DNA of 64,000 bases, taken from NCBI GenBank assembly GCA_005656395.1, contig SRSI01000044.1, forward strand, positions 1 through 64,000, in the 5' to 3' direction. The notes beneath the pieces were generated by a model, which searched no databases, was not told the DNA's origin, and worked only from the letters and a program-made list of their open reading frames with translations. Position numbers and translations under genes: made by a program. Of the stretch, positions 11,217 through 21,663 are shown one piece after another (the stretch's first letter is position 1; each line of letters opens with the position of its first letter). The stretch comes from Strongyloides papillosus. Taxonomy: Eukaryota; Nematoda; Chromadorea; Rhabditida; Strongyloididae.

Positions 11217-12499
11217 TTAGGTTGTTCAATTGAAAATGTCGCTTTTTAGATCATCAATTTTTAAATGATGATAACTCTCTTATATGTTAACATATTGTTA
11301 CAAGATATATACCATCTTGTAGAGCAAATCGAGGACTATCATTGTCATCTTTTTGCATTTTGGTTACAATTATTAAAAATTTTTTATTACTCTAAAAAGA
11401 AGTTGGGTCAAAAATGAATTTTCAAACAATTTACTTGTACGAGTTCAAACTTGGCCAAGCAGCGGACAAAACTTCAAGGAAAATAAATAAAGCATTTGGT
11501 CAAAGATCCACTAACAAACGAACCGTACAACGTTGGTTCCAGAAATTCCGCAATGGAGATATAAGTCTTCAAAGGAAGGAGGGTTCTCGTAGAGTAAGTG
11601 TTCTTGAGAACGAAAAATTAAAGAGAATGGTGGAACGTAATCCAAGAATAACTGTTCGGGAGCTCGTAGGGGAATTAGGCGTCGGTATTGGAACTGTATC
11701 CAACCACTTAAAAGAGTTAAATATGAAGAAAAAAATGGATTCTCTCATACCCCATAAATTAACTCCCGACCAATGTTTAAGGAGAATGGAAACTTGTTCT
11801 TTTTTGATTCTTAGGAACAAAAATGACTCATTTATGAATAGGATTGTAACGTGCGATGAAAAATGGATCATGTTTGACAATCGTAGAAGGTCATCGCAAT
11901 GCGTGGACAAAAATGGAAGCCCTAAAAACTTCCCGAAACTCAAGAACTCAAATAAGAAGCTTTTGTTAACTATTTGGTAGAATTGTGATGGAATCATCCA
12001 TAATAAGTTTATAAATCCTGGAGAAACAATAACTTCAGATCGACACTGTAAGAAATAGAAGAAATGAATCAGAAATTATCGGTTCTGAAGCCTGCATTGG
12101 TCAACAGAAAAGATCCAATACTACTTCATGATAATGCCAAACCTCACGTTCTAAGAATCACGGTGCAGAAACTAACCGAATTGGGATATGAAACTCTGCC
12201 ACATCCTCCTTATTCACCGGACTTGTCTCCAACGGATTACCACTTATTCAAGGAATTAGAGCTTCATTTGCGTCAGAAAAAATTCTCCAAATCTGATGAC
12301 CTGAAAAATGACGTCTTGGAGTTTTTGGATTCTAGAGACCGGAGTTTTTATTCAAATGGCATGAATAAACTCGTATCACGTTGGCAACAATTGTTGATTA
12401 TAACGGTACCTACTTTAAATAAAAATATTAATTGTTGACTGAGTTATAACATTTTGAAATTGACTGTCAAAAAGCGACATTTTCAATTGAACAACCTAA
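11217..12499 (+). mobile_element. Mariner element, full length with intact terminal repeats
   Basis: A 1283-bp element bounded by TA duplications (11215-11216 and 12500-12501). The ends TTAGGTTGTTCAATTGAA continue into AATGTCGCTTTTT and are mirrored at 12466-12499, giving inverted repeats of about 32 bp. Length, TA target, TTAGGTTG start and the enclosed transposase are all characteristic of mariner (Tc1/mariner superfamily). The two ends still match closely, so insertion was probably recent compared with the surrounding decayed repeats. Confidence 0.95.
11414..12438 (+). pseudogene. Mariner transposase, disrupted by a stop and a frameshift
   Basis: The first frame (11414-11980, 188 codons) has the paired-type helix-turn-helix of mariner transposases (about residues 3-60, ending KEGSRR), a second HTH (VRELVGELGVGIGTV) and the first catalytic Asp in TCDEKWIMFD. 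It ends at an in-frame TAG at 11978. The reading then continues about 23 codons (NCDGIIHNKFINPGE...) to another stop near 12056. A shift of frame around 12049-12055 leads into the second part (12064-12438). This has the second catalytic Asp in LLHDNAKPH and the third in YSPDLSPTDYHLF, 34 residues apart, the D34D signature of mariner. All three catalytic residues survive, but two lesions make this copy non-autonomous. Confidence 0.92.
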
Positions 12500-12518
12500 T
12501 ATTAGAATTATTCGATAG

Positions 12519-12713
12519 TTCAAGAGATTTAATGAAAATAGTTTAGGAAAAACACGTAAAATGAAGAATCATGTCTCTATAAATTTTAAAAACACCGACT
12601 ACATCCCTAAACGAAAAGAACTGAATTCTTTAAAATCAGTTTCAGTCGATAAAGCAAAAAGTTTTAGATCAGAATCTTTCATTAATTTAAAAAGATATAA
12701 TGTTAACATTTGA
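12519..12713 (+). other. Short open frame next to the mariner insertion
   Basis: A 64-codon open stretch with an ATG at 12561 (MKNHVSINFKNTDYIP...), basic and Ser-rich, ending TGA at 12711. The mariner sits immediately upstream; across the pre-insertion junction a short coding-like reading (DNIDLLNIRIIR, then a stop) joins it. It may be a remnant of a gene or older transposon that the mariner entered. No family recognised, and chance is not excluded. Confidence 0.2.
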
Positions 12714-12773
12714 GAAAGCAAATAAAGTAGAAAACATAATTTGTTTCGTTATATAATTTTTTCAAAAAAGTAA

Positions 12774-13180
12774 GTATTCATACTATAAAAATTAGTCATC
12801 AGAATTTCGTAAAATTTATTCGACTGATAGAACATAGAATTTCACCCTATAATTAATCAGTATTTTCTTTTATGTAATAAAAAAATTCTTGAGACATACT
12901 TAAAAAAACTAAATATTACTTTTCGTCTTGCTGTTTTTTTTTAATTTATACAAAAAAAATATTCATATCTCAAGAAATAATGATCAGAATTACCTAAATT
13001 TGACTCCATCCAATTGAACATAAAGTTTTATAGATGTTATATTAAAAATTTTAAGAAATGTAATAAAAATTTTAAAAATTTGTTATTTAATCTTAAAACT
13101 AATTGAGGAGAAGTATCATATTTCATGAAACTTTTGTCAGAATCTAATGAATAAAGTTGAATTCAAAAGATAGGAGTAGA
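12774..13180. repeat. Diverged direct repeats, about 150-185 bp spacing
   Basis: Three degenerate copies are visible. Each begins with a TATTCATA/TATCATAT motif at about 12775, 12960 and 13115. Each then carries TCAGAAT at 12799, 12984 and 13137, and the first two also share a GAACATA block and an AATGTAATAAAAA-type end. The copies are strongly diverged and have no coding character. Confidence 0.5.
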
Positions 13181-13620
13181 TCAAGCATAAAAAAGCGCCT
13201 AGAATAATTCAAACAACTTACTAACTTCTTTATAAAGTTTCATTTAAACAATAAAAATAGTCTGGTACTAAAGTTTTGATTGTATAACGAAAATTAAATG
13301 TTGTGAGTGAATGGAATAAGTTCGGTTTAGAGCCGGAACCACATATGAAATGTTGGTTCATTAAACAGAGTTTAAATAAATCTAACTACTTTATAGGTAA
13401 AATAAACACTTAGTAACTAGAATTTTGGGCTTAGTAGCCAATCCCTTCTAACATTGGGACATCCGGAATTCACAGTTCTTCTGAAATCGGCTACATGATA
13501 GGTATCAAAAGTAAAACCTTCCTAAGTAGCGCATATACCACTATTTGGTAAGTATTCACCTTTAGGTTGAGTCCTAAGCCTTGCTAACAAGCTTAGTAGG
13601 TAGAATCTACCATAAAGTCA

Positions 13621-14075
13621 AGATTCTACAGGTGGACATTGTTTTCAACGGCGTATTTACCGTCTTTAAAGACAACTAAGTCTGTAGATTGAGTAGTAGG
13701 GCCCCAGAGAGGGCAGAGTAAGTGGGATGTAGGGACTATGAATTTAATAAGATTCTGCAGGTAGGCGTGTTTTAAATGTTGCAAAAGCTGTCTTTTGAGC
13801 ACATAGAATTATATATTAAGTTTGAGAACCCCATAAAGGTGAAACAGTAGATGAGATCAAGGGACTGCGAATAGGATGGGACTGTATTAATAGCTTTTTT
13901 TTTAAATGACATAAAAGTCCCTTTTGAAGCTAACTAAGTCGGTAGATTAATTTTTACGGAATTATAGTCGTTATAAGTAAAAATTAGGAACTGTCAGTAG
14001 GATAAAATTATAAAAACATCGAATTTCCAATCAGAACAGGAGCTTTACTTTAGTTAATAGATTAAATAAAAACGT
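13621..14075. repeat. Diverged tandem repeat, period about 125 bp
   Basis: At least three units start near 13621 (AGATTCTACAGGTGG), 13750 (AGATTCTGCAGGTAGG) and 13872 (AGGATGGGACTG), with a weaker fourth near 14000. Shared blocks are GGGACTATGAAT / GGGACTGCGAATAGGA / AGGAACTGTCAGTAGGA at unit ends and ACTAAGTCTGTAGATT / ACTAAGTCGGTAGATT inside units 1 and 3. The stretch from about 13320 to 13880 is visibly richer in G and C than its surroundings (for example GTAGGGCCCCAGAGAGGGCAG). No open frame. It could be an old satellite fragment or the interior of an unrecognised element. Confidence 0.55.
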
Positions 14076-14203
14076 TGTCCATGGTTTTTTGTTGAATTAA
14101 TTTAAGAAAGTTTTAATAATTCTCTCTATAAGATATGAAAATTTTTTAAAACATATTGAAAAAAAAAATATAATACAATGTGCTTTATTTATTAAAGAAT
14201 GTC

Positions 14204-14943
14204 TTAAAACACGTTTTTTGAGTCAATCAGACATTAGAGGTACAAGTGGAAAATTTTACCCCCCCCCCCCCCATTTTTATTTCATTAATAGAAAAAGCAA
14301 CTAAAATAATGTATGTTGGCAAATTCATTCGGCCTGAAACTTTGAGATACAGAAGCTACAGTGACTCAAAGTCGGAAAAATTGATTTTTATAAGTTCCCG
14401 GTAAATAAGTTTTTTAAAAATAAATATTGTTTCTAAGGATAATTCTTTATGAGAAAACGAATGAGCATACTTTCGGATTCGTAAATTTCCGTCTTTATTT
14501 TCTTTTGAAATTTTTTTATGGTTTTTTATTTTTTGAGTACAAAAATCAAAGAAGCGCATGTTTTCACTATGCTTATTCGATTTTCCATGTAATTTTACAT
14601 CTAGATTTAATAAAAAGTGTAACACAATATATTTTTGAGTATGATTACAAAAATGAAAAAAAACGCATGTTTTCACTATGTTCATTTGTTTTTTCATGAA
14701 AAATTACCTCTAGAAACAATATTTATTTTTAAAAAAATCTATTTACCGGAAACTTGTAAAAATTAATTTTTTCGACTTTGAGTCACTGTAGCTTATGTAT
14801 CTCAAAGTTTCAGGCCGAATGAATTGCTAACATACATTATTTTAGTTGTTCTTTTTATTAATAAAATAAAAATGGGGGAATACAAATTTGTGTTGTACCA
14901 AATTTTTAAAAAATGTTCGACTGACTCAAAAAACGTGATTTAA
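14204..14943. mobile_element. Palindromic TTAA-ended element (MITE), 740 bp
   Basis: Two long arms, about 14204-14475 and about 14670-14943, are imperfect reverse complements. The outer end TTAAAACACGTTTTTTGAGTC pairs with GACTCAAAAAACGTGATTTAA, and further in, CATTCGGCCTGAAACTTTGA pairs with its complement near 14805-14825. The TTAA at both ends suggests a piggyBac-type target duplication. Between the arms lies a direct repeat containing GCATGTTTTCACTATG (about 14557 and 14663). The left arm contains a run of 14 C near 14260-14273, against five G in the right arm. Open frames on both strands here merely reflect the palindrome; there is no transposase. Confidence 0.8.
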
Positions 14944-15840
14944 GAATTTTTTAGTGTACATAAAAAAGTATGTCGAATTCTACTGTAAAGGTTCATATGA
15001 CGTTAATAAAGCTAATTTCATAAGATTATGATTCCTTTAGATAACAACATTTTTTTAAAAATATTCAGTGAAATTCAATGATAATCTCAATACTCTTTTG
15101 AAGTAATGTAATTTCATACGTTTCAACCCATGAAATTATGAGATACGTAAATATTTATATGCCTTGTGTCATAATAAGTGTATATTTTCTGTAAATATTC
15201 TTTTAGTACTATATTTTTTTATTTTAATATTATTAAAACTCCATATTTGTATGTTTTGAAATTTAGTACTTTGATATTTGTGTATTTTGGATTTTGATTC
15301 TTATGTACTTTGTATTTTAATGTTTTTTGTTTTTTAATTGAACAATAAAGTTGTGTTCGAAGTTATTGTATGCTTTTTTTTTTAAAAAAAAATGCTTATT
15401 TTCTTTTATCAATAACATTAGATTTAATTTGTGACAATTTTAATTTTTCTAACCAATTCATTTTCATTTAAGTAAAAAAATTCCTACCTATATTTATTTC
15501 AGTGTTTAAAGTAGTTTAGTTTTTAAAAGGAATTAAACATAACTAATTTATATATTTTATGTTTAATATCATATAAAGCAAATTATGTTTACTTCTCTAA
15601 AACATTTGTTCATTTTTAACGGAATTAACACACTAATAACAATTCATAAATTTATTTTTACCTATAAAACAAAAATGTACACTTTAGATGTTAAAATAAC
15701 ATGTTGAAGTACTAAAAGAAAATATAAGTTAATAAGACTATATTTTCATTTAATTATTCATTTATTGCCATATAAAACATGAAACAATGCATTAGAATAC
15801 ACATGAAAATACAAATAACGAAAGATGTTGTCATATGGAA
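14944..15840. other. Intergenic, no gene seen
   Basis: AT-rich DNA with TTTTGTATTTTG-like low-complexity runs around 15200-15340. No supported gene or element. Confidence 0.6.
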
Positions 15841-16110
15841 CTACGTAACAAATTTAAGAATATATTGTGGACCAAAAATCTTATTTAATCTTAAAGCAGC
15901 TAGATGTAGCAAACAATTATTTGGTTCCACAACTGTAATTTCATTTAAATAACTATTGTAACGATTATTTAACATAGTCGACTTGTATTTTTCCAATATC
16001 TTCTTAATACTATTCAAATGATTAATACAATGGTATGGGTTAATTTTTGATTCAGATGACATAAAAATTGAAGTATAATTAAGAATATCAATCTTAACTT
16101 TTTTACACAT
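15841..16110 (-). other. Uncertain small ORF, possibly an exon or relic
   Basis: An 89-codon open frame beginning MCKKVKIDILNYTS and ending KIFGPQYILKFVT. No signal peptide or recognised domain; two Cys lie in the middle (YHCINHL, NNCLLHL). It sits 180 bp downstream of the broken secreted-type frame at 16292-16615 on the same strand, so it could be a distal piece of that gene. I found no clean acceptor in phase to join them. Confidence 0.25.
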
Positions 16111-16291
16111 TTTTTCATTATTTTTTTATTGAAAATTTGACTATCATTAGATTTTGAACTATTTATGTGTTCTTTCTTTTCCTTACTTTTAATATTCTAT
16201 CTATTGAAATAATAGTTAACTGATGCTTGTGAATCTGATGATATTAAAGTTCCTTTTATTCAGTCTTTTTAAACTACATCATTTAATCCTA

Positions 16292-16615
16292 TCAAATTTC
16301 TGTAACATTTAAAAGTATGTTAACAAATGAAGTACTTGTGGTTACATAAATTTGACTATCAATTCTATTATCTTGGTATTCCATTGATGAATTAATTTCT
16401 AGGAAAACAATAAAATCTAAATATCCTTTTTTCAATCTAATGTAATCCTCGATCCTAATTATATATTCATTCTTTAGCTTTTTCTTATGTAAGGATTCAT
16501 CCATTATTGAGAATTCTTCTTCCTTAGTATCATCATCACTTTTAATATAGTTTTCCTAACTTAATAAAAATGGAATACAAATAATTATATCAATTACTAT
16601 GATTACAATCTTCAT
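16292..16615 (-). pseudogene. Possible small secreted protein with an in-frame TAG or a 51-bp intron
   Basis: One continuous frame of 108 codons starts at ATG 16615 with a signal-peptide-like leader (MKIVIIVIDIIICIPFLLS). It meets TAG at 16558-16556 directly after the leader and continues open (ENYIKSDDDTKEEEFS... to NILLNVTEI) to 16292. Two readings are possible. The TAG may be a disabling mutation. Alternatively the leader bases from GTAATC to TTAG form a 51-bp intron, which would give MKI joined to ENYIKS and no signal peptide. Product unrecognised. Confidence 0.3.
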
Positions 16616-16619
16616 TGCT

Positions 16620-17806
16620 ATTTAAACATCATGTTATTGCCTTTAAAATTAATTATTAATTTATTCTAAAGTAATTGTTTTCTTTAAAGGGGATGCATAG
16701 ATATTTATGAAACGTTATTAAAGTACAAGATTATTTAACAAAATAGAAAATGCAGTTATAAATATAATTTCTAAACAAAATAGTTAGACAAAATATTCTT
16801 CTCGTCAACCACTTTAATCAAAAAATAAAAGTCAATAACTTTTTCAGTTATAAAAGGGTAGAAGATATTTAAAGACACATAAGTAATGTTGGATGATAAT
16901 AATTATGATCCATAAGCAAAATATGTCTATGTTTATGAAATTGGTATTAAAAAAATAAAATAAAAGATATGGATATAGACAACTAAATGCTTTGTATAAA
17001 ATAATTTAAACTTCAGAAGTATATGTTCCAAATTTTATATGTAAAGATCCATGAAATATTAGGGGCCTACCTTATAATTAAATTGAAAAGAAATAATAAT
17101 ACAATTTTTTTTTTGAAAATATGATAAAAAATATGGTATAGTTGTGAATGAAGAATTGTTAAGGAATGTTTGAGAATAAATTACTAGTATAATTACTTTT
17201 ATATTTCAATCTCTATTTAAATTCATGAAGATTCTTTAAAAATAATAAGAACATAAAAATAAAGTTAAAATTTTCAAAATCCTTAATCTATATCAAAACT
17301 TCAAACGTTTAGGATGATAAATATATTTTAAGAACTTTTAAATAAAAATATAGTTCTTGTAGGTTTACATGAATTAATTGCGTACATGTATGATAACACA
17401 TTCCGTATGAAATGAATAAAACATATATAAATATTTTTAAAAAATTATAAGCATTAATTTGTTTTTTAAAATTATTTATTTAATTACCATTATTAATTAG
17501 ATATAATATTTATAATCATCTTACAAAACATATTGGTACTTCTTTAAAGATATAATTATAATAGTTGACATATTGCAAATATTGATAATAATTGATGATT
17601 TCTCCTAATATTTTTCTACAATACATTATCATTTTCTTTGGGATGATTATTATTACTTTTAATATCAAAATTACCCCTAGTAGTTTTGATTTCATTTCAT
17701 TATATTTTTTTTTAAAAAAAGATATTTAAAAACTAAAATATATACATATTATCATTTCTAAGTATAATACTTTTAACAATATAATTTCCTATTTTTAAAG
17801 CTAATT
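16620..17806. other. Intergenic, no gene seen
   Basis: AT-rich DNA with only short chance frames. No repeat or RNA gene recognised. Confidence 0.55.
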
Positions 17807-17956
17807 CTATTCTAACTTCCTTTTACCTCGCTTAACTGATTTTAAAGCATATTTTAATGCTTTATTAAAATATACCATTAGTAATTGCTTTTTTGTTAAT
17901 AGATAGCTATTTAATAAACATAAAAGAAGAAGTAATGGAATCATTTTAAAATTCAT
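17807..17956 (-). CDS. Candidate 49-aa secreted basic peptide
   Basis: An open frame of 49 codons starts at ATG 17956. A hydrophobic leader (FKMIPLLLLLCLLNSYLL, residues 3-20) is followed by a strongly basic tail with spaced Lys (FNKALKYALK, 30-39) and two dibasic sites (VKRGKRKLE, 41-49). The layout of leader plus short cationic, potentially amphipathic segment resembles secreted antimicrobial or neuropeptide-like precursors. No family was recognised and there is no Cys pair. In DNA this AT-rich a Leu-rich leader can arise by chance, so this is a candidate only. Confidence 0.3.
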   Translation of the reverse strand: MNFKMIPLLLLLCLLNSYLLTKKQLLMVYFNKALKYALKSVKRGKRKLE

Positions 17957-18551
17957 TTTCCTATTCAAATATCTTTAAGCATATGAATTAATTTTTAAAA
18001 CCAATTTTTTATACTTATATGTTTTTTTTTTAAGTTTCAATAAACTTCTTTAATGGCATACATAATCTTCTGAACTTTTTTCCTGTCTTATTAAATTATA
18101 TTTTATTTAAAAAAAATTTCTTCAAAAGGAGTTTAATATATTAAAAATTATTGTGTGTACTTTTGAAAAGACTCTAGAGATTTATAAATTTTTAACATAT
18201 CTTGATAAATATTTCATCACTATTGTATCAAAAATAATCATTTCTAATATATATGTAACTACATATAGGAGGGTTACTTTAAATTCTATTTTTTATGTTA
18301 ATCTATACATATATCATGCCAAGTGCCAGTCACACATATATATTTTATATAATTGAAAGTTTTGTTTACTAAAAGTTTATAAATTTTACTCAAAATTTAA
18401 TACTTATAAGCCATTAAACACATGCATTGTTTTTTAAATAAATACCAGTCTACTTCCTGAATAATATTTTGCTATTGTTTTTATCTAATTAAATATATCT
18501 TTTTATATTTAATTAATAAAATTTATACTCACCACTACTTTTTTAGTCGTT
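17957..18551. other. Upstream region of the arrestin gene
   Basis: AT-rich DNA expected to hold the promoter of the arrestin-like gene. A 67-codon frame at 18153-18356 has no family resemblance and a non-ATG start, so I treat it as chance. Confidence 0.5.
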
Positions 18552-20123
18552 ATGGATTACATTACAAGTTTTGATATTCGCCTGGAAAAAACAATTTATT
18601 ATCCTGGTGAATTAATATCTGGATGTGTCATACTTGACAATTGTAAAGACATTGAAATTCAAAACATTTTTGTTGCTCTTCGGGGAAAGGCTGTTGCTTA
18701 TCTTAAAACGATAAGAGGGAATGATAAAAAAATTGTAAGCGATTACCAATATTTGCTGAATTATGATCAAATTGTGTTTGGCAAAGGTATTTTTAAAAAA
18801 ATTACAAGCTAAATTAAAACAATTTATAGAATACGAAATTGATGAACGTAAGGAATCCTTTATAAAAATTGATCGTAAAAATTCAACAAATATTCAATCA
18901 AAAAGTGAATCGCAATTAACAACAACAATACTTCCTAAAGGATCTCATATATTTGACTTTAGTTTTAATTTAAAAAAAGAAAATTTACCATGTTCTTTAG
19001 AAACAAAGCATTGTACAATTCGTTATTATATCAAAGTTATTATTAATATATCCAGAAACACATCACCACAGGGAATAAAATATATCACAATCATTGGTCC
19101 ACAATTGGATTGTATGGAGGAGAAGTATATGTCATCAATAACATCTCAAGACCATAGATTGAAATGTCTACGTTTCTGTCAACGAGGCTCAATTGGTTTA
19201 AGGATGAATTTGAGACGTTGCGCCTATGTTGGTGGAGAAAGTTTATGGTTACGCGCTGACATTGAAAATTGGCAACACTTTGTTGTCTTTCTAAAAATAC
19301 GCCTTTATCAGGTAATTTAATTTAAAAAGAAACAATTAAAAAATATTTCTTAGAATGTTGAGATAAGGGTAGATAAAAGAAATTATTGTGAACAAAAACT
19401 GATTCAATCTTTAGCTATGGAGTATCGATCCAATGGTATACCTGAAAGTTCAAGATATAATTTTGATTCAACCAAAGAATTTCCAATAAAAATTCCTGTC
19501 CTACCACCAACGATGATCGGGACGTGTAGACTAGTACAAATTTACTATACGCTTAAAGTTTGTTTAGAGGATGAAAATCAAAAAGAAGATTTATTTTTAG
19601 ATTTTCCTATTGTAATTGGAACGATTCCTTACAGATACCCTCCATCAATGCAAGGAACAATCTCTTATGGTATATAGAAATAATTAAAATTAAATTAGTT
19701 TTTTTTTCAGATTTCTGTACACCTTTTGTCGAAGGTGGTAAGTATATATCTCCTGAATTTAAACTTATTGAAGATTCAAACGATGAACAAAAGATATTCA
19801 ATAGAGAATCTACGATATTAACCTTCAATATTGATGAAAATGAGATATTAAAGGGATCGTGTCTTGAAGGAAACATGGAAGATGGTCAGGAATCAGAATG
19901 TGATTACGTACTTTATAGACCAGTTTATGTAAGGTATAATGAGAAAGATGCAGTAAACGTATGTTTTTTTATTAATTTATCATAACAATAATCAAAAAAT
20001 TTATAGAAAGCTAAAAATAAGGTAAATTGTTCATTAGATGACTTACCTTCAATTATTCCTATTGCAAAAGCACAACAGGAGCTTATTAAAAAAGAACAGA
20101 AAATAATAAACACGAAACTATAA
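18552..20123 (+). CDS. Alpha-arrestin (arrestin domain-containing protein)
   Basis: Five exons, 18552-18786, 18830-19311, 19354-19669, 19711-19958 and 20007-20123, with 41-48-bp introns, encode 465 aa with all phases closing. The N-terminal arrestin fold begins FDIRLEKTIYYPGELISGCVIL (about residues 6-27). The GSHIFDFSFNL ... HCTIRYYIKV block is the classic centre of the N domain. The C domain starts about the third exon and includes PVLPPTMIGTCRLVQIYYTL. Alpha-arrestins act at membranes as adaptors, often linking cargo receptors to NEDD4-type ubiquitin ligases. I see no PPxY motif in the tail, so ligase binding through WW domains is not indicated. Nematodes have many arrd paralogues; the exact one is not identifiable. 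Confidence 0.92.
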
Positions 20124-20800
20124 TTAGATAATGCAGCAACTAACAAATATCTTTATCACAAAAGTTATAAAGCTAATCAACTTCGACATGTTTAAATAAC
20201 CTATACTTAAATATTCATGGCAATTATTTATACAAAATTAAAAACTTTAATAATATAAATTTTCACAAATGAATGTTTATTATTTTAATAATCTTATAAA
20301 TCTTATGATTAACTGATGTAGTTTAATATTATGTATAATAAAGGTAGATATAAACTATAAGGTATAGTTTCAAATAAGTATAAAGAATATGTAAAATGTC
20401 TATGAATAGGATAGATAAATTAAAACCTCTATTTTCAATACTCTTTTCTCAGCAACAACAACACATTTTTTAAAAATTTCATCTTAATATTATTATTTCA
20501 TTTAATTATATATTAATGATAAAATTAAAAATATAAATTTTTTTTCAGCTCCAATTTACACTTTTAAAATGATAAAAAATCACATATCAAACAATTTATT
20601 TAAACTTTATTGGTTTGCTTAATGAAATTAAACATTTACCACAATATAATTTGAATTTTTGTACTTTTAATATTACTAATGGTACAAAAAGGCACCTACA
20701 CAAACAGATCCATTAATGTTTAAAAAAAAAGGAATTAATTAAATTTATAATGTTTTATATAAGTATTAATATTTTGAATTATTAAAATATTTTTTAATCA
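20124..20800. other. Convergent intergenic region, no gene seen
   Basis: About 0.7 kb of AT-rich DNA between the 3' ends of the arrestin (plus) and the unknown membrane protein (minus). Likely the two 3' UTRs and spacer. Confidence 0.6.
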
Positions 20801-21663
20801 TCAATTAGAAAAGATGGTATGAGATAGGATGTATATTGCTCTTAAAATAATTGATAAAATTATTGAGACACTTATCAAAAATTTTAAATTTTTAAAAAAT
20901 TCAGATTTTACGAAACTTTCCATTCTTATTTCAATAATGTTAAACCAATTTTTAATCGGCAATGCTATTATTGCATCAATGCCATAAATTTCATCTTCAG
21001 CCTTTTTATAAAGAAATTGCATTGTTCTCTCAATAAAATTTGAATGTTCTTCATGTTCTTTCTTAGTAGATCTAAATGTCATACTATCAGAATTGTTAAC
21101 ATCAATTAAATAAGAATCAGATAATTGAGGATCTGTTGTAAAGTCAACACTAATTGAACTATCCGCATCATCGAGAATAGTCTCTAGTGTTTCAGTGGAC
21201 GATGAGTAAGAATTGTTCAAATGTCTTTCAAATATTTCATCTCCAACTTCATGAATTCCTCCATGCTCGAGAATAATTCGATAATGATTCTCATTAATTC
21301 GACGTTCAATATGTTTTAATGTTAGTAAGTTATTGTTATTATTCATTTTTGGTTGATTAGCAGAATGATAATTCTCATTGCCTTCATATATTTTGGTTTT
21401 TATCTCATCACCTTTACCTTGGTTACAGTAGAAAGGTGAGAAATCATAATATTGAGCATTAAAGTTATGGGAATTGATGTTTTTATCTTTCTCAGTACAA
21501 GTAGACTTGTCTTCATTACTCATATTGTTATCAATACAATTAATATTCTTTTTATTTAAGTTAATGGCAATACCATACCATTCAGCCAATCCTCTGTCAA
21601 TAATAGATAAATATAAAATAAATTTAACTATGGCAAAAAAAAATCACAACCTGTCTTACCCAT
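20801..21663 (-). CDS. Unknown acidic protein with a C-terminal membrane segment
   Basis: The main open stretch is 21591-20801 and reads (G)LAEWYGIAINLNKK... . Its in-frame start region has no ATG, so an upstream exon is needed. The best fit is a four-base exon ATGG at 21663-21660 followed by GTAAGA, joining at a ...GACAGAG acceptor to give MGLAEWYGIAI, about 265 aa; the acceptor choice is uncertain. The body is Asn/Ser/Asp-rich and probably disordered. The last 75 residues look folded (MQFLYKKAEDEIYGIDAIIA...), and residues about 235-258 (FLISVSIILSIILRAIYIL) form one hydrophobic helix close to the C-terminus, as in tail-anchored proteins. An MG start could allow myristoylation. No family recognised. 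Confidence 0.55.

Noticed and set aside
14356..14699. Two overlapping open frames on opposite strands (113 and 90 codons)
   Set aside because: Both read the arms and spacer of a palindromic element; the similar repeated protein text is produced by the DNA repeat, not by a gene.
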